Shown here: piece by piece, positions 1 to 10,107 of the stretch
How positions within the stretch are numbered: the first letter of the stretch is position 1
Layout: each line of letters starts with the position of its first letter
DNA from: Erwinia sp. S63
Lineage (GTDB): Bacteria > Pseudomonadota > Gammaproteobacteria > Enterobacterales > Enterobacteriaceae
Direction of reading: 5' to 3'
NCBI RefSeq assembly: GCF_016625195.1
Contig: NZ_JACVUP010000011.1
Span: 1 to 64,000, forward strand
Length of the DNA: 64,000 nucleotides
Program-made: the position numbers and the translations under genes
Notes under the pieces: generated by a model
What the model was told of the DNA's origin: nothing
What the model saw: the letters and a program-made list of their open reading frames with translations, nothing else
Databases searched by the model: none

Positions 1-41
1 GAGCCGTCTGCGTTGCCGCTTTGCCGTCTCAGTGGATGCGC

Positions 42-69
42 ATTATAGGGATCCGGATTTTTTGCACAA
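42..69 (-). promoter_or_regulatory. rRNA operon P1 promoter (rrnD type), reading out of the window
   Basis: On the minus strand there is a -35 element TTGTGC (64-69), a 16-base spacer and a perfect -10 TATAAT (42-47), followed by a GCGC discriminator and a CACTGAGACGG stretch typical of rrn P1 start regions. The A-rich tracts upstream (about 76-95) look like an UP element. In E. coli, yrdA lies next to the rrnD promoter in this orientation, so a 16S gene should begin just left of base 1. The promoter is seen; the identity of the operon is inferred from synteny. Confidence 0.88.
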
Positions 70-209
70 CCCCTTTTTTCGATCTTTTTAATCGACTGAT
101 GAGTTTTCAATCTTTTCGCTGAGATCGCGAGCGATCCGCTCAAAAATCATCTTGTTTGCCAGCCTTATAAGCCGCAGGCTAGGGGTAAAAGTGCAAAAGG
201 AGAAAGATC

Positions 210-764
210 ATGTCTGTAGCCCTACGACCCTATAAGAACCATTTTCCACAAATCGGCGATCGCGTAATGATCGATAGCAGTAGCGTAGTGGTGGGTGAAG
301 TGCAGCTCGCTGACGATGTCAGCATCTGGCCACTGGTTGCTATCCGCGGTGATGTGAACAAAGTTGTGATAGGTAAAAGAAGCAATATTCAGGACGGTAG
401 CGTTTTGCACGTCACGCACAAATCCACCAGCAACCCGGAAGGGTACCCTTTGATTATTGGTGAAGACGTGACTGTAGGTCATAAAGCGATGCTGCACGGC
501 TGTCATATTAGCGATCGCGTGCTGGTTGGAATGGGATCGATTTTGCTGGATGGCGTGTTTGTTGAAGAGGATGTCATGATCGGAGCGGGTAGTCTGGTTC
601 CGCCGGGTAAAAGACTGGAAAGCGGCTACCTCTATTTAGGCAGCCCGGTTAAACAGATCCGCCCATTAAGTGAAGCGGAAATCGCAGGTCTGCTCTATTC
701 ATCTAACAATTATGTTGGCTGGAAAGATGAATACCTCGCTCAGGAAAGCCAGACCCAACCTTGA
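210..764 (+). CDS. yrdA: gamma-carbonic anhydrase-like hexapeptide-repeat protein YrdA
   Basis: The 184-residue protein is built of hexapeptide repeats that form a left-handed beta-helix, as in the gamma-class carbonic anhydrase/PaaY family. Candidate metal ligands are His67, His91 and His96 (segments SVLHV and GHKAMLHG). It has the length of E. coli YrdA. An AGGAGA ribosome site precedes the ATG. The physiological substrate of YrdA is not established; carbonic anhydrase activity is a family-based possibility. The 3' end overlaps the convergent yrdB by 25 bases. Confidence 0.93.
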   Translation: MSVALRPYKNHFPQIGDRVMIDSSSVVVGEVQLADDVSIWPLVAIRGDVNKVVIGKRSNIQDGSVLHVTHKSTSNPEGYPLIIGEDVTVGHKAMLHGCHISDRVLVGMGSILLDGVFVEEDVMIGAGSLVPPGKRLESGYLYLGSPVKQIRPLSEAEIAGLLYSSNNYVGWKDEYLAQESQTQP

Positions 765-988
765 TCATCGATCTCATCTTGCCGGATAAGCGCTTCCGCT
801 TCTTCTTCCAGATCCCAGCGATGCGCGCTAAACAGCGCCATCGCTGCACCCATTCCGAATCGATCCTCTAATGCGTCAGGTTTGATGGCGCAGGTTAACC
901 CCATTCCATGTACCAACACTGGAAAGACGATCGCTCCCCGTTCCTCGTCCCAACTTTCACGATCGGGAAAATGGATCGCCTGATTCAC
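740..988 (-). CDS. yrdB: DUF1488 family protein YrdB
   Basis: This is a small acidic protein of 82 residues beginning VNQAIHFPD, matching the short YrdB family (DUF1488) of unknown function. I chose the GTG at 986-988 because it overlaps the TGA stop of aroE (GTGA), a typical coupled arrangement. Upstream in-frame codons would run inside aroE and give a non-homologous extension. It is the last gene of the yrdD-tsaC-aroE-yrdB run. Confidence 0.85.
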   Translation of the reverse strand: MNQAIHFPDRESWDEERGAIVFPVLVHGMGLTCAIKPDALEDRFGMGAAMALFSAHRWDLEEEAEALIRQDEIDDQGWVWLS

Positions 989-1803
989 TCCTTCATTGCC
1001 TGCTTTAATTGAGCAATGACGGGGGTAATTTCCGGCATCACGCCATGCCACAGTTGGAAAGCATGTGCCGCTTGTCCCACTAGCATGCCCAATCCATCGG
1101 CCAGCTGGTCCGCGCCGTGCTGCTGACACCACAACAAGAAAGGCGTTAGCCCTTGCTGATAGAACATGTCATAGCAGCGCGTTTGAGAGGTAACCAATGA
1201 CTCTGGCAACGGCGGTACTTTACCCTCAACACCACTGGAAGTAGCATTGATGATCAGATCAAATGACTGGCCGGAGAGCGCAGTAAAACTGCTCGCCTGG
1301 ATATCCCCACTATGTTGGAAGATGTTTGCCAGTTCTTCAGCGCGTGTAACCGTCCGGTTGACCACCACCACCGAACATCCAAAGGAAAGCAGAGGAAGGA
1401 TCACACCACGTGCTGCACCGCCGGCTCCCACCAATAAAATGCGGTCACCGGAGCGGATCAAATTCAATCGTTCCAGATCGCTTAGCAGACCAATCCCATC
1501 GGTGTTGTCACCAAAGACCGAGCCATCTGCTTTTTTCTTTAATGTGTTAACCGCCCCAGATAGGGCTGCACGTTCACTCAGTTCATCGGCCAATTCCCAC
1601 GCCTGCTGTTTAAACGGCAGTGTGACATTCGCACCTTTTCCACCGTAGGCAAAAAAGTCGCTAATTGACTGAGGGAATCCCTCTAGCGGTGCACAAACCC
1701 GACCATAGGAGTGCGCAATTCCCGTCTGCTCAGCAAAAAGGCTATGAATCACAGGTGACTTACTGTGTGCAATCGGATGACCAAAAACGGCAAAGTGTTC
1801 CAT
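985..1803 (-). CDS. aroE: shikimate dehydrogenase (NADP+)
   Basis: Reduces 3-dehydroshikimate to shikimate with NADPH in aromatic amino acid synthesis, in the cytoplasm. The 272-residue length is normal for AroE. Visible residues are the shikimate-binding Ser14 and Ser16 (HSKSP), catalytic Lys65 in NVTLPFK, Asp102 in GDNTDG, and the dinucleotide loop GAGGAARG starting at residue 127. It lies 3 bases downstream of tsaC and is translationally coupled to yrdB. Confidence 0.97.
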   Translation of the reverse strand: MEHFAVFGHPIAHSKSPVIHSLFAEQTGIAHSYGRVCAPLEGFPQSISDFFAYGGKGANVTLPFKQQAWELADELSERAALSGAVNTLKKKADGSVFGDNTDGIGLLSDLERLNLIRSGDRILLVGAGGAARGVILPLLSFGCSVVVVNRTVTRAEELANIFQHSGDIQASSFTALSGQSFDLIINATSSGVEGKVPPLPESLVTSQTRCYDMFYQQGLTPFLLWCQQHGADQLADGLGMLVGQAAHAFQLWHGVMPEITPVIAQLKQAMKE

Positions 1804-1806
1804 AAA

Positions 1807-2382
1807 TTAGCCCTGACGAATAAGTTCGCCGCTGATAACGTCGCGAATTTCAGAAGGATTTAATCGCCCGCCCGTTGCAGCATGCAAAACGGGGAATTGA
1901 GCGCCGAATTGCTGGGCAACTTCATCAGCATTGCGACACGGCGCCTCGCCGGAAAGATTCGCGCTGGTTGACACCAGGGGTTTGCCAAAGCCACGACAGA
2001 GTGCCTGCACATCCGGATGATCGCTAACGCGGATAGCCAGCGAATCGAAACGACCTGTTAACCAGCGCGGCGTATGCGGTGTTGCCGGCACCACATAAGT
2101 CACCGGCCCAGGCCAGCTCGCGAACATACGCTCACGTTGCAAGACTGTGAGTTCGCGGTCGGCGATGTAGGGTTCCAGTTGCGCATAATCGGCTGCAATC
2201 AGGATAAGCCCTTTTTCAACCGGACGCTGTTTGAGTGCCAATAAGGCCATGACGGCGCTTTCGCTATCGGGATCGCAACCTAAACCAAACACGGCTTCTG
2301 TTGGATAGGCAATAACGGCCTGCTGCTGTAGTTGCTCGATGCAAAACTCGAGACTTCCGGGGGCATACGGTTTTTGCTTCAT
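1807..2382 (-). CDS. tsaC: L-threonylcarbamoyladenylate synthase TsaC
   Basis: Makes threonylcarbamoyl-AMP from threonine, bicarbonate and ATP for the t6A37 modification of ANN-decoding tRNAs. The 191-residue YrdC-fold protein shows the family segments [23 protein letters not shown] and STSANLSG. The start at 2382 ([10 protein letters not shown]) gives the E. coli length; an earlier ATG would add 35 residues that overlap yrdD. The gene begins 5 bases after the yrdD stop and continues into aroE. Confidence 0.95.
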   Translation of the reverse strand: MKQKPYAPGSLEFCIEQLQQQAVIAYPTEAVFGLGCDPDSESAVMALLALKQRPVEKGLILIAADYAQLEPYIADRELTVLQRERMFASWPGPVTYVVPATPHTPRWLTGRFDSLAIRVSDHPDVQALCRGFGKPLVSTSANLSGEAPCRNADEVAQQFGAQFPVLHAATGGRLNPSEIRDVISGELIRQG

Positions 2383-2387
2383 GGTGG

Positions 2388-2933
2388 TTATTCGTCCTGG
2401 GCGATGAGCTTGCCACAGCGTTTGCTGGCGCATAAGCGCTTCATGCCTTGTGCGGTTTTCTTCTCTATTAATAGGGGGAACTGGCAATGCGGGCAGACAC
2501 CTTCAACCGGCGATGCATTGATCGCAAACTGGCAATCGGGGTAACGGTCGCAGGAATGAAAAGTCTTGCCATAGCGCGAACGGCGCTGCACCAGCTTTCC
2601 ATTCTGACATTGAGGACAGGCAATCGCCGTCTCGTCGGGCTTATCGATGGTTTCTGTGTAATCACATTCAGGATAGTGACTACAACCAACAAACATCCCA
2701 AATCGCCCCTGACGCAAAACTTTATCTGCGCCACACTGGGGGCATGCGTGCCCTTCCAGCACTTTGACAATATGACCATCGGCCTGATTTTTCAGGGGAC
2801 GAACATAATCACAAGTTGGATAATTCACACAGCCAAGAAACGGGCCGTGTTTACCACTGCGTATCACTAAATCTGCCCCGCAAGCGGGGCAGGGATCGTG
2901 TTTACGCACAGAAAATAGTGCTGATTTACTCAT
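2388..2933 (-). CDS. yrdD: YrdD, protein with topoisomerase-type C4 zinc fingers
   Basis: The 181-residue protein consists almost entirely of four C4 zinc-ribbon units of the type found at the C-terminus of topoisomerase I. They begin CPACGAD, CPQCGAD, CPQCQNG and CPHCQFP, and the first three carry a second CxxxPxCx-type half. Nucleic-acid binding is inferred from the fold; no enzymatic domain is present and the function is unknown. It heads a tight run with tsaC, aroE and yrdB. Confidence 0.92.
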   Translation of the reverse strand: MSKSALFSVRKHDPCPACGADLVIRSGKHGPFLGCVNYPTCDYVRPLKNQADGHIVKVLEGHACPQCGADKVLRQGRFGMFVGCSHYPECDYTETIDKPDETAIACPQCQNGKLVQRRSRYGKTFHSCDRYPDCQFAINASPVEGVCPHCQFPLLIEKKTAQGMKRLCASKRCGKLIAQDE

Positions 2934-2957
2934 ATTTCCGGATGCATTAATCGCAAA

Positions 2958-3431
2958 TTAATGCAGCATACCTTCATTGACGTCGAATAACAGTTCTTCC
3001 ATCTGCTGATAAGCGTTTTCACATCCAGGGATGTTAAACAGCACCATCAGCACCACCCATTTCAGATCTTCAAGATCGAATTCCTGAGTATCAAGAGCCG
3101 TGACTCGCTCGATGACCATTTCGCGCGTTTCCATATTCAGCACCTGAACCTGCTCCAGGAACAAAATAAAACCGCGACAATCGGCATCAAGACGCTGGCA
3201 TTCCTCGTCCGTATAAATTCGCATTGAGAGCGGGTCGGCAGCCAATTGTACAGGCGCCACCAGACCATCCTGATAGTCCGCTAAACGTTCAAGCCAATTC
3301 AACGCATTGTAGATATCTTCACGATGAAAACCCGCATCGGCCAAATCATCGGTCAATTTATCCTGATCAACACGCATTTCAGCTTCGTTGTGGATATAGG
3401 TCTCAAACAAGTACATAAGTACGTCGAACAT
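2958..3431 (-). CDS. smg: Smg family protein (DUF494)
   Basis: An acidic 157-residue protein of the same length as E. coli Smg, beginning [12 protein letters not shown]. No catalytic motif is visible and the function is not established. Its start lies 29 bases inside the dprA stop region (overlap 3403-3431), so the two are probably cotranscribed and coupled, as in E. coli. Confidence 0.93.
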   Translation of the reverse strand: MFDVLMYLFETYIHNEAEMRVDQDKLTDDLADAGFHREDIYNALNWLERLADYQDGLVAPVQLAADPLSMRIYTDEECQRLDADCRGFILFLEQVQVLNMETREMVIERVTALDTQEFDLEDLKWVVLMVLFNIPGCENAYQQMEELLFDVNEGMLH

Positions 3432-4551
3432 GGCATGCCCTCCTCAATCGGACATAGCCGCCGGGTACAGCTGCGATCCATCCTGCTAACTCCAGCTCCA
3501 GCAACTGGGCTGCGATAACTGGCACAGGTTGGCCGGCACGTTCAGCGACGACGTCAACAGGTGTAACCTCATCACCTACGTTAGCCAACACGCTTGCAAA
3601 TGGCAATGGAACATCGTCACTGTCTTGTGAATATATTGTTTCTGAAGTGGTTGCCGGCAGCCATTGCAAGGTGGAATGCAAATCTTCAAGGATGTTATTG
3701 GGATGGGCAACCAACAGCGCTCCCTGCTGAATCAACCAATGTGTGCCTTCACTGCCATCATTACCCAATGCTCCAGGTAGCGCATAAACATTGCGATTTT
3801 GTTCCAGCGCGCAGCGAGCCGTGACCAGCGAACCGCTTTTAAGTGAAGCCTCAACAACCAGCACTCCCTGACTTAATCCACTGATGATGCGATTGCGGCG
3901 CGGAAAATTAACCGCATGCGGCGCCATTTCAAGAGGAAATTCAGATACCAATGCACCCTCATTATCCATGATCGCCTGTGCCAGCGACTGATGACTTTTA
4001 GGATAGATTTGTTGCAAGCCGCTGCCCAGCACCGCGATGGTTTTACCCTGCGCTTCCAAAGCTGCACGGTGCGCGACACCATCAATACCGCGTGCCAGTC
4101 CACTGGTAATGCTCAATCCACTGAGCGCAAGCTGCTGAGTAAACCACGTGCCCCACTCTTTGCCATAGTGTGAACAGTGCCGACTGCCCACCACCGCTAA
4201 TTGCGGTGTCTGCAAAACGGAGAGGTGTCCAGCCACATAGAGCAATGAGGGACGTTGACTGATTTCTGCTAGCAACGCTGGATAATCAGCATCTATACAG
4301 GAGACCAAATGATGATGGGGCTGATCCAGCCACTGCTGCGTGCGCGCCAGCATCCGTGGACAGTAATCGTTAAACTGCTGCCGCTGAATATCATTCAAAC
4401 CATGGCTGTGCAGTAATTCGTCATCTACAGCAGCAGCGCTTTGCAGACTCCGTGCAAGATCCACCACACGATGCCGGCGCAGGCCTTTAACATTTGCCAG
4501 CCTGAGTATCCCTTCCACTCGCTCCACGCGTCCTTCCTTAAGCCCGCTCAC
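3403..4551 (-). CDS. dprA: DNA-processing protein DprA (Smf)
   Basis: Loads RecA on incoming single-stranded DNA during transformation in competent bacteria; the role in enterobacteria is less clear. The 382-residue protein has an N-terminal helical region, a Rossmann core with [15 protein letters not shown] and [16 protein letters not shown], the [12 protein letters not shown] segment, and a C-terminal winged-helix-like region. It is divergent from def across an 88-base gap and overlaps smg downstream. Confidence 0.95.
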   Translation of the reverse strand: MSGLKEGRVERVEGILRLANVKGLRRHRVVDLARSLQSAAAVDDELLHSHGLNDIQRQQFNDYCPRMLARTQQWLDQPHHHLVSCIDADYPALLAEISQRPSLLYVAGHLSVLQTPQLAVVGSRHCSHYGKEWGTWFTQQLALSGLSITSGLARGIDGVAHRAALEAQGKTIAVLGSGLQQIYPKSHQSLAQAIMDNEGALVSEFPLEMAPHAVNFPRRNRIISGLSQGVLVVEASLKSGSLVTARCALEQNRNVYALPGALGNDGSEGTHWLIQQGALLVAHPNNILEDLHSTLQWLPATTSETIYSQDSDDVPLPFASVLANVGDEVTPVDVVAERAGQPVPVIAAQLLELELAGWIAAVPGGYVRLRRACHVRRTYVLV

Positions 4552-4564
4552 ATGCGGTGCAATG

Positions 4565-4594
4565 CTGTCAATCAGGCCACAAAAAGTCTACAAT
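4565..4594 (+). promoter_or_regulatory. candidate sigma70 promoter for def-fmt
   Basis: CTGTCA at 4565-4570 and TACAAT at 4589-4594 are separated by 18 bases in the dprA/def divergent gap, placing a start about 45 bases before def. The -35 matches consensus at 4 of 6 bases and the -10 at 5 of 6. This is sequence-based only. Confidence 0.45.
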
Positions 4595-4639
4595 ATGAGG
4601 TAGTAATCTTTTCTTTAACGCATACAGATCTGGATATTT

Positions 4640-5152
4640 ATGTCAGTTTTGCAGGTATTACATTTCCCTGATGATCGCCTTCGCAAAATCGCTGCGCCGG
4701 TGGCTACCGTAAACGCAGACGTTCAGCGCATTGTCGATGACATGTTTGAAACCATGTACGCCGAAGAAGGCATTGGCTTAGCAGCCACTCAGGTCGACAT
4801 TCATCAACGCATCATCGTTATCGATGTTTCTGAGAATCGAGACGAACGCCTGGTGTTGATTAACCCGGAACTGCTGGAAAAAAGCGGTGAAACCGGTATT
4901 GAAGAGGGCTGCCTCTCAATCCCTGAACAGCGTGCCTTTGTGCCGCGTGCGGAATGGGTCAAAGTCCGTGCGCAGGATCGTGACGGTAAGAGCTTCGAGC
5001 TGGAAACGGATGGTCTGCTGGCGATTTGTATCCAGCATGAAATCGATCATCTGGATGGCAAGCTGTTTATCGATTATCTGTCGCCGCTGAAGCGTCAGCG
5101 CATCAAACAGAAACTGGAAAAGCTGGCCCGCATGAACGCACGCGAAGCCTGA
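4640..5152 (+). CDS. def: peptide deformylase
   Basis: Removes the formyl group from nascent N-formylmethionine. The 170-residue enzyme has all three signature motifs: GIGLAATQ (44-51), EGCLSIP with metal ligand Cys91, and HEIDH with His133, catalytic Glu134 and His137. It is followed 21 bases later by fmt, whose product adds the formyl group that Def removes. Confidence 0.98.
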   Translation: MSVLQVLHFPDDRLRKIAAPVATVNADVQRIVDDMFETMYAEEGIGLAATQVDIHQRIIVIDVSENRDERLVLINPELLEKSGETGIEEGCLSIPEQRAFVPRAEWVKVRAQDRDGKSFELETDGLLAICIQHEIDHLDGKLFIDYLSPLKRQRIKQKLEKLARMNAREA

Positions 5153-5173
5153 GTACTAACAGAAGGTTAAACT

Positions 5174-6118
5174 GTGTCTGCATCGCTAAAAATTATCTTT
5201 GCCGGTACACCTGACTTTGCAGCGCGTCATCTCGACGCGCTGCTTGCTTCTGAGCATCAGGTAGTTGGCGTATTTACTCAGCCCGACCGTCCATCAGGAC
5301 GCGGTAATAAACTCACTCCAGGCCCTGTCAAAATGCTGGCACAGGCACATGATGTTCCCGTGTTCCAGCCAAAATCGCTAAAACCTGAAGAGAACCAGCA
5401 ACTGGTTGCTGACCTGCAAGCCGATATCATGGTGGTGGTGGCTTATGGCCTGATTCTGCCGAAGGCGGTTCTCGATATGCCACGACTCGGTTGCATCAAT
5501 GTCCATGGTTCACTGTTGCCACGCTGGCGCGGCGCGGCGCCCATTCAGCGTTCGCTTTGGGCTGGCGACAGCGAAACCGGCGTGACCATCATGCAGATGG
5601 ATGTGGGACTGGATACGGGTGACATGCTGCATAAACTCTCCTGTCCTATCACGCCTGAAGACACCAGCGCATCACTGTATGACAAGCTGGCAGAGCTTGG
5701 GCCACAAGGTATGCTGGATACACTCGATCTGCTTGCCAGCGGCAAAGCACAGCCGGAAGTGCAGGATGAAGCGCTGGTTTCTTACGCTGAGAAGTTGAGT
5801 AAAGAAGAGGCGCGTCTTGACTGGTCACTCTCCGCTGCACAGCTTGAGCGCTGCATACGCGCCTTTAATCCCTGGCCGGTGAGTTTTTTCCTCATTGAGG
5901 ATCAACCCGTCAAAGTGTGGCAGGCTAGCGTTTTACCCCATCAGAACAAGCAGCCGGGCGAAATCATCCATGCCGATAAAAATGGCATTCAGATTGCTAC
6001 CGCTGACGGCGTGCTGAATCTACTCTCGCTGCAGCCTGCGGGCAAGAAGGCCATGTCCGCGCAAGATCTGCTTAATTCGCGTCGTGAATGGTTTGCCACT
6101 GGCACCCTTCTGGCTTGA
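5174..6118 (+). CDS. fmt: methionyl-tRNA formyltransferase
   Basis: Transfers formyl from 10-formyltetrahydrofolate to initiator Met-tRNA. The 314-residue protein has the N-terminal hydrolase fold with the catalytic segment [17 protein letters not shown] and a C-terminal tRNA-binding domain (about 205-314). The start codon is GTG, giving [17 protein letters not shown], which aligns with E. coli Fmt from the second residue. It shares a transcript with def and ends before an intrinsic terminator. Confidence 0.97.
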   Translation: MSASLKIIFAGTPDFAARHLDALLASEHQVVGVFTQPDRPSGRGNKLTPGPVKMLAQAHDVPVFQPKSLKPEENQQLVADLQADIMVVVAYGLILPKAVLDMPRLGCINVHGSLLPRWRGAAPIQRSLWAGDSETGVTIMQMDVGLDTGDMLHKLSCPITPEDTSASLYDKLAELGPQGMLDTLDLLASGKAQPEVQDEALVSYAEKLSKEEARLDWSLSAAQLERCIRAFNPWPVSFFLIEDQPVKVWQASVLPHQNKQPGEIIHADKNGIQIATADGVLNLLSLQPAGKKAMSAQDLLNSRREWFATGTLLA

Positions 6119-6123
6119 TCTCC

Positions 6124-6150
6124 AGCCCGGTTTTAACCGGGCTTTTTGTT
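6124..6150 (+). terminator. intrinsic terminator after fmt
   Basis: AGCCCGGTT (6124-6132) pairs with AACCGGGCT (6135-6143), followed by TTTTGTT. It separates def-fmt from rsmB only 13 bases upstream of the rsmB start, so it may act partially and allow read-through. Confidence 0.8.
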
Positions 6151-6162
6151 TGATGAATGAAT

Positions 6163-7449
6163 ATGAAAAAAGCAACTAACCTGCGTAGTCTCGCCGCGCA
6201 ACTGATTGAACGCGTGGTTGATAAAGGCGAATCGCTCAGTGCCATTCTGCCGGGCGCGCAAAAAACATTGGCTGATAAAGATGGCGCGCTGTTGCAGGAA
6301 CTCTGCTTTGGCGTAATGCGCACTCTGCCACAACTGGAAGCGCTGATTGGCAAACTGATGGAGCGCACGTTAACGGGAAAGCAGCGCGTACTGCACTACC
6401 TGATAATGGTTGGGTTGTATCAGTTGCTGTATACGCGTGTGCCAGCGCATGCCGCACTGGCCGAAACGGTTGCCGGTGCAGAAGTCCTGAAGCGTACGGC
6501 GCTGAAGGGATTGATTAACGGTGTGCTGCGTCAGTTCCAGCGTCAGCAAGAGGAACTGGTTGCTGCAGTGGATCAAGGCCCACAGCGCTACTGGCATCCC
6601 GGTTGGTTGCTTAAGCGTTTGCAGACAGCCTGGCCAGATCAATGGCAGCAGATCGTTGACGCTAATAATCAGCGTCCGCCGATGTGGTTACGCGTCAATC
6701 GCCAACACCATAGCCGTGATGCGTGGCTGAACCTGTTACAGGCTGAAGATAAAACAGCCTTCCCTGCAGATGCGCCGGATGCTCTCCGTCTTGAATCTCC
6801 TGCACCGGTCAGCCAGTTACCGGGCTTCGACCAAGGATGGGTGACAGTACAGGATTTGTCTGCTCAGCGCTGCGCACTACTGCTTGAGCCACAAAACCAT
6901 GAAACCATTCTCGATCTCTGTGCAGCACCTGGCGGGAAGACCACGCATATTCTGGAAATCGCCCCTCAGGCAAACGTGCTGGCGGTAGATATCGATCAAC
7001 AACGTTTGACCCGCGTGCATGAAAATCTGCAGCGCCTGGGCATGCAAGCCGAAGTCCGCCAGGGTGATGGCCGGACGCCTGCAGAATGGTGCGGCGACCA
7101 GCAGTTCGACCGTATCCTGCTGGATGCACCTTGTTCTGCAACTGGTGTTATTCGCCGTCATCCTGATATTAAATGGTTACGTCGTGACCGCGATATCCCA
7201 GAGCTGGCTGCACTGCAGCGCGAAATCCTCAATGCCGTTTGGCCGCGCCTGAAGTCTGGCGGCACGATGGTATATGCGACCTGCTCGATCTTACCGGAAG
7301 AGAACCATCAGCAAATCGCGGCGTTCCTCGCTGAGCACGATGATGCTGTCGCGGAACAGCTGCCGGAAGGCCAAATCAACGGGTGGCAAGTCTTCCCGAG
7401 CGTTGATGGCGGTGACGGATTCTTTTACGCTAAATTAATGAAAAAATAG
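6163..7449 (+). CDS. rsmB: 16S rRNA (cytosine-967-C5)-methyltransferase RsmB
   Basis: Methylates C967 of 16S rRNA using S-adenosylmethionine. The protein has a NusB-like N-terminal domain (about 1-140) and a C-terminal methyltransferase domain with the SAM loop [12 protein letters not shown], motif [10 protein letters not shown] and the catalytic-cysteine motif YATCS. I chose the ATG at 6163 (428 residues, [10 protein letters not shown]) because it aligns with E. coli RsmB; an ATG two codons earlier at 6157 is possible. trkA follows 31 bases later. Confidence 0.96.
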   Translation: MKKATNLRSLAAQLIERVVDKGESLSAILPGAQKTLADKDGALLQELCFGVMRTLPQLEALIGKLMERTLTGKQRVLHYLIMVGLYQLLYTRVPAHAALAETVAGAEVLKRTALKGLINGVLRQFQRQQEELVAAVDQGPQRYWHPGWLLKRLQTAWPDQWQQIVDANNQRPPMWLRVNRQHHSRDAWLNLLQAEDKTAFPADAPDALRLESPAPVSQLPGFDQGWVTVQDLSAQRCALLLEPQNHETILDLCAAPGGKTTHILEIAPQANVLAVDIDQQRLTRVHENLQRLGMQAEVRQGDGRTPAEWCGDQQFDRILLDAPCSATGVIRRHPDIKWLRRDRDIPELAALQREILNAVWPRLKSGGTMVYATCSILPEENHQQIAAFLAEHDDAVAEQLPEGQINGWQVFPSVDGGDGFFYAKLMKK

Positions 7450-7480
7450 CGCGGCGCATTCTGACAAGAGCGATTCATCG

Positions 7481-8857
7481 ATGAAAATTATTATCCTCGG
7501 CGCCGGACAGGTTGGCGGCACGCTTGCTGAAAACCTGGTGGGCGAAAATAACGACATCACGGTTGTTGATACGGATGCCACTCGTTTACGCGCGCTGCAG
7601 GACAAATTTGACCTGCGCGTAGTGCATGGCCATGGTTCACATCCGCGCGTCTTGCGTGAGGCCGGCGCTGAAGATGCCGATATGTTGGTTGCCGTGACCA
7701 ATTCCGACGAAACCAACATGATCGCCTGTCAGATTGCTTATTCACTCTTCAACACGCCAAACCGAATTGCTCGTATCCGCGCAGCGGAATACTTACGCGA
7801 TGCCGAAAAGCTGTTCGTGCCAGAAGCCGTACCGATCGATCATTTGATTTCACCGGAACAGTTGGTGATCGACAACATCTATCGCTTGATTCAGTATCCT
7901 GGCGCATTGCAGGTCGTCAACTTTGCCGAAGGAAAAGTAAGCCTTGCGGTAGTAAAAGCCTATTACGGCGGGCCGCTCGTCGGCAATCCACTGTCCATTC
8001 TGCGTGAACATATGCCGCATATTGACACGCGCGTAGCGGCTATCTTCCGTCAGGATCGCCCTATTCGTCCTCAGGGTTCAACGATAGTCGAAGCAGGCGA
8101 TGAAGTCTTCTTTATTGCCGCAAGCCAGCATATTCGCGCGGTAATGAGCGAAATGCAGCGTCTTGAGAAACCCTACAAGCGCATTATGCTGGTCGGCGGT
8201 GGCAATATCGGTTTTGGCCTGGCACAGAGACTGGAAAAACAATACAGCGTGAAGTTGATTGAACGTAATCAACAACGCGCGGCAGAACTGGCTGAGCGCC
8301 TGCATGACACCGTTGTGTTTTATGGCGATGCGTCGGATCAGGAATTGCTCGCCGAAGAGCACGTGGATCAGGTGGATCTCTTTATTGCCGTCACCAATGA
8401 TGATGAAGCCAATATCATGTCGGCCATGCTGGCAAAGAAGATGGGAGCGAAAAAGGTCATGGTCTTGATCCAGCGTCGTGCTTATGTCGATCTGGTTCAG
8501 GGTAGCGTGATCGATATTGCCATCTCTCCACAGCAGGCCACCATTTCCGCCCTACTTGGTCACGTGCGCAAGGCAGATATTGTTGGCGTCTCTTCACTGC
8601 GACGTGGCATTGCCGAAGCCATTGAAGCTATTGCGCACGGTGAAGAGACCACTTCCCGTGTAGTGGGTCGTTTAATTGAAGATATCAAACTACCGCCGGG
8701 TACGATCATTGGCGCTGTCGTACGTGGCGATGAAGTGATCATAGCTAACGACAACGTACGTATCGAACAGGGTGATCATGTCATTATGTTCCTGACAGAT
8801 AAGAAATTTGTTCCTGACGTAGAACGCCTCTTCCAGCCTAGTCCTTTCTTCCTTTAA
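7481..8857 (+). CDS. trkA: Trk potassium uptake regulatory subunit TrkA
   Basis: A peripheral NAD(H)-binding subunit of the TrkH/TrkG potassium channel complexes. The 458-residue protein has two RCK halves, each with a Rossmann nucleotide site ([15 protein letters not shown] near residue 3 and [15 protein letters not shown] near 234) followed by a TrkA-C domain. This duplicated layout is typical of enterobacterial TrkA. The partner membrane subunits are not in the window. Confidence 0.97.
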   Translation: MKIIILGAGQVGGTLAENLVGENNDITVVDTDATRLRALQDKFDLRVVHGHGSHPRVLREAGAEDADMLVAVTNSDETNMIACQIAYSLFNTPNRIARIRAAEYLRDAEKLFVPEAVPIDHLISPEQLVIDNIYRLIQYPGALQVVNFAEGKVSLAVVKAYYGGPLVGNPLSILREHMPHIDTRVAAIFRQDRPIRPQGSTIVEAGDEVFFIAASQHIRAVMSEMQRLEKPYKRIMLVGGGNIGFGLAQRLEKQYSVKLIERNQQRAAELAERLHDTVVFYGDASDQELLAEEHVDQVDLFIAVTNDDEANIMSAMLAKKMGAKKVMVLIQRRAYVDLVQGSVIDIAISPQQATISALLGHVRKADIVGVSSLRRGIAEAIEAIAHGEETTSRVVGRLIEDIKLPPGTIIGAVVRGDEVIIANDNVRIEQGDHVIMFLTDKKFVPDVERLFQPSPFFL

Positions 8858-8863
8858 ATCATC

Positions 8864-8879
8864 GCGGGCGTTTGCCCGC
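8864..8879 (+). terminator. weak hairpin after trkA
   Basis: GCGGGC (8864-8869) and GCCCGC (8874-8879) form a 6-bp stem just after the trkA stop. No T-run follows directly, so termination efficiency is doubtful. Confidence 0.4.
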
Positions 8880-8968
8880 CGTGATAATTTTGCTTAATCC
8901 GCTGTTATCATGGCAATTGCACAAAGGTTTGTTAGACTTTAGCCATTGGCCAAGGCAAGGAGATAACA

Positions 8969-9382
8969 ATGAGTTTATTCAAAGAGTTTCGTGATTTTGC
9001 AATGCGTGGGAACGTGGTTGATCTGGCAGTCGGTGTGATTATCGGTGCCGCTTTCGGCAAGATTGTTTCATCACTGGTCGCGAATATCATCATGCCACCA
9101 CTGGGTTTGCTGATTGGTGGGGTCGATTTTAAACAGTTTAAGTGGGTCCTCAAACCTGCTGAAGGTGATATTCCTGCTGTCGTGATGGAATACGGTAACT
9201 TTATTCAAACCATTTTTGATTTTGTTATCGTTGCTTTCGCCATCTTTATGGCCATCAAGCTGATGAACAAACTGTATCAGAAGAAAGAAGTTGAAAAACC
9301 AGCGGCAAAACCAACCAACGAAGAAGTGTTGCTCACTGAAATTCGTGATCTGTTAAAACAGCAGAATAGCGATAAATTGTGA
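8969..9382 (+). CDS. mscL: large-conductance mechanosensitive channel MscL
   Basis: A pentameric inner-membrane channel that opens under membrane tension and releases solutes during hypo-osmotic shock. The 137-residue protein starts with the amphipathic helix [20 protein letters not shown] and has two transmembrane helices (about 15-45 and 75-100) and a charged cytoplasmic C-terminal helix. AAGGAGATAACA upstream is a good ribosome site. E. coli MscL is 136 residues. Confidence 0.97.
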   Translation: MSLFKEFRDFAMRGNVVDLAVGVIIGAAFGKIVSSLVANIIMPPLGLLIGGVDFKQFKWVLKPAEGDIPAVVMEYGNFIQTIFDFVIVAFAIFMAIKLMNKLYQKKEVEKPAAKPTNEEVLLTEIRDLLKQQNSDKL

Positions 9383-9383
9383 T

Positions 9384-9414
9384 AAAAAAGCCGCCATGTT
9401 CAGGCGGCTTTTTT
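9384..9414. terminator. bidirectional terminator shared by mscL and arfA
   Basis: A perfect 12-bp inverted repeat (9384-9395 with 9403-9414) has A6 on one flank and T6 on the other, so it can terminate from both sides. The arfA stop codon (9400-9402) lies in its loop region. Transcripts of arfA ending here would be cut at, or just around, the stop codon. Confidence 0.88.
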
Positions 9415-9618
9415 GTCTGTAAAGCAGAAGGCCAGTGATAAACTTTTCTGCTTATCACTGGCCTCCCAGTTTCCACCCTTCGCATGTTTATCTTTACGTC
9501 GGTAGCTGCCTTTCCCTTTTTGATTCTGTTCTACTCGCTGACGAAACAGCGGGTCATGCAGCAGTGCCTCCAAAGCGTTATCGTTAATCTTGCCTTTGCG
9601 ATGCTGATAGCGACTCAT
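9400..9618 (-). CDS. arfA: alternative ribosome-rescue factor ArfA
   Basis: Rescues ribosomes stalled on non-stop mRNA by recruiting RF2 when tmRNA is insufficient. The 72-residue protein has the conserved N-terminal half ([19 protein letters not shown]) and the basic segment [18 protein letters not shown] that enters the mRNA channel. The C-terminal tail is hydrophobic and poorly conserved. A 13-bp hairpin in the coding region (9429-9464) and the terminator at the stop codon fit the known scheme in which arfA mRNA is made without a stop codon, so that tmRNA tags and destroys ArfA under normal conditions. Confidence 0.93.
   Translation of the reverse strand: MSRYQHRKGKINDNALEALLHDPLFRQRVEQNQKGKGSYRRKDKHAKGGNWEASDKQKSLSLAFCFTDKKAA
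9429..9464 (-). promoter_or_regulatory. RNA hairpin inside arfA, probable RNase III site
   Basis: Bases 9429-9441 and 9452-9464 are perfectly complementary (13 bp) around a 10-base loop, within the codons for [12 protein letters not shown] near the 3' end of arfA. In E. coli and Haemophilus arfA, cleavage of such a hairpin or termination there produces non-stop mRNA. The structure is seen; cleavage is inferred from that precedent. Confidence 0.7.
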
Positions 9619-9668
9619 AGTGTCCTCCGGTTAATAATGGCGCAACTATAGGCTTTCTGGTGTGAAAT

Positions 9669-10106
9669 TCAATCCTTGCTACAACAAATTTCGGCCTGTG
9701 GCTCTTCACCCTTCTCCAATGCTTCAAGGATCGAACAGCAGGCGCTGCTGTGCAGATCTCCGCAGCAGGTAGCGGCTAAACGCTCAAGAGACCGTTGAAT
9801 CGTTTGCAACTCGGCAATCATGCCATTTACTTCATCCAAGCGTCTGGCAACAATCGCTTTGGATTCCTGACAGGTATGGTGCTCGGGATCGATGCGGATC
9901 GATAATAAACCGCGGATCGAATCAAGGCTGAACCCGAGTTGACGCCCATAGCGGATGAAGCGTAAGCGTTGAAGATCATCATCGCTATAAAGACGGAAGC
10001 CACCTTCAGTACGAATCTCATGATCCATCATTTGCTGCTTTTCATAAAAACGTATGGTGTCAGGTGTGACGTCAGCAAGCTTCGCCAGTTGGCCGATTTT
10101 ATACAT
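9669..10106 (-). CDS. zntR: Zn(II)-responsive transcriptional activator ZntR (MerR family)
   Basis: A 145-residue MerR-type regulator that activates the zinc exporter gene zntA in E. coli. It has an N-terminal winged helix (MYKIGQLAKLADVTPDTIRFYE), a dimerisation helix, and the metal ligands Cys79, Cys114, Cys115, His119 and Cys124 at the positions used by E. coli ZntR. A further Cys pair (141-142) sits in the tail. The start at 10106 is one base after the yhdN stop, so the two genes are cotranscribed. zntA is not in the window. Confidence 0.93.
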   Translation of the reverse strand: MYKIGQLAKLADVTPDTIRFYEKQQMMDHEIRTEGGFRLYSDDDLQRLRFIRYGRQLGFSLDSIRGLLSIRIDPEHHTCQESKAIVARRLDEVNGMIAELQTIQRSLERLAATCCGDLHSSACCSILEALEKGEEPQAEICCSKD

Positions 10107-10107
10107 G

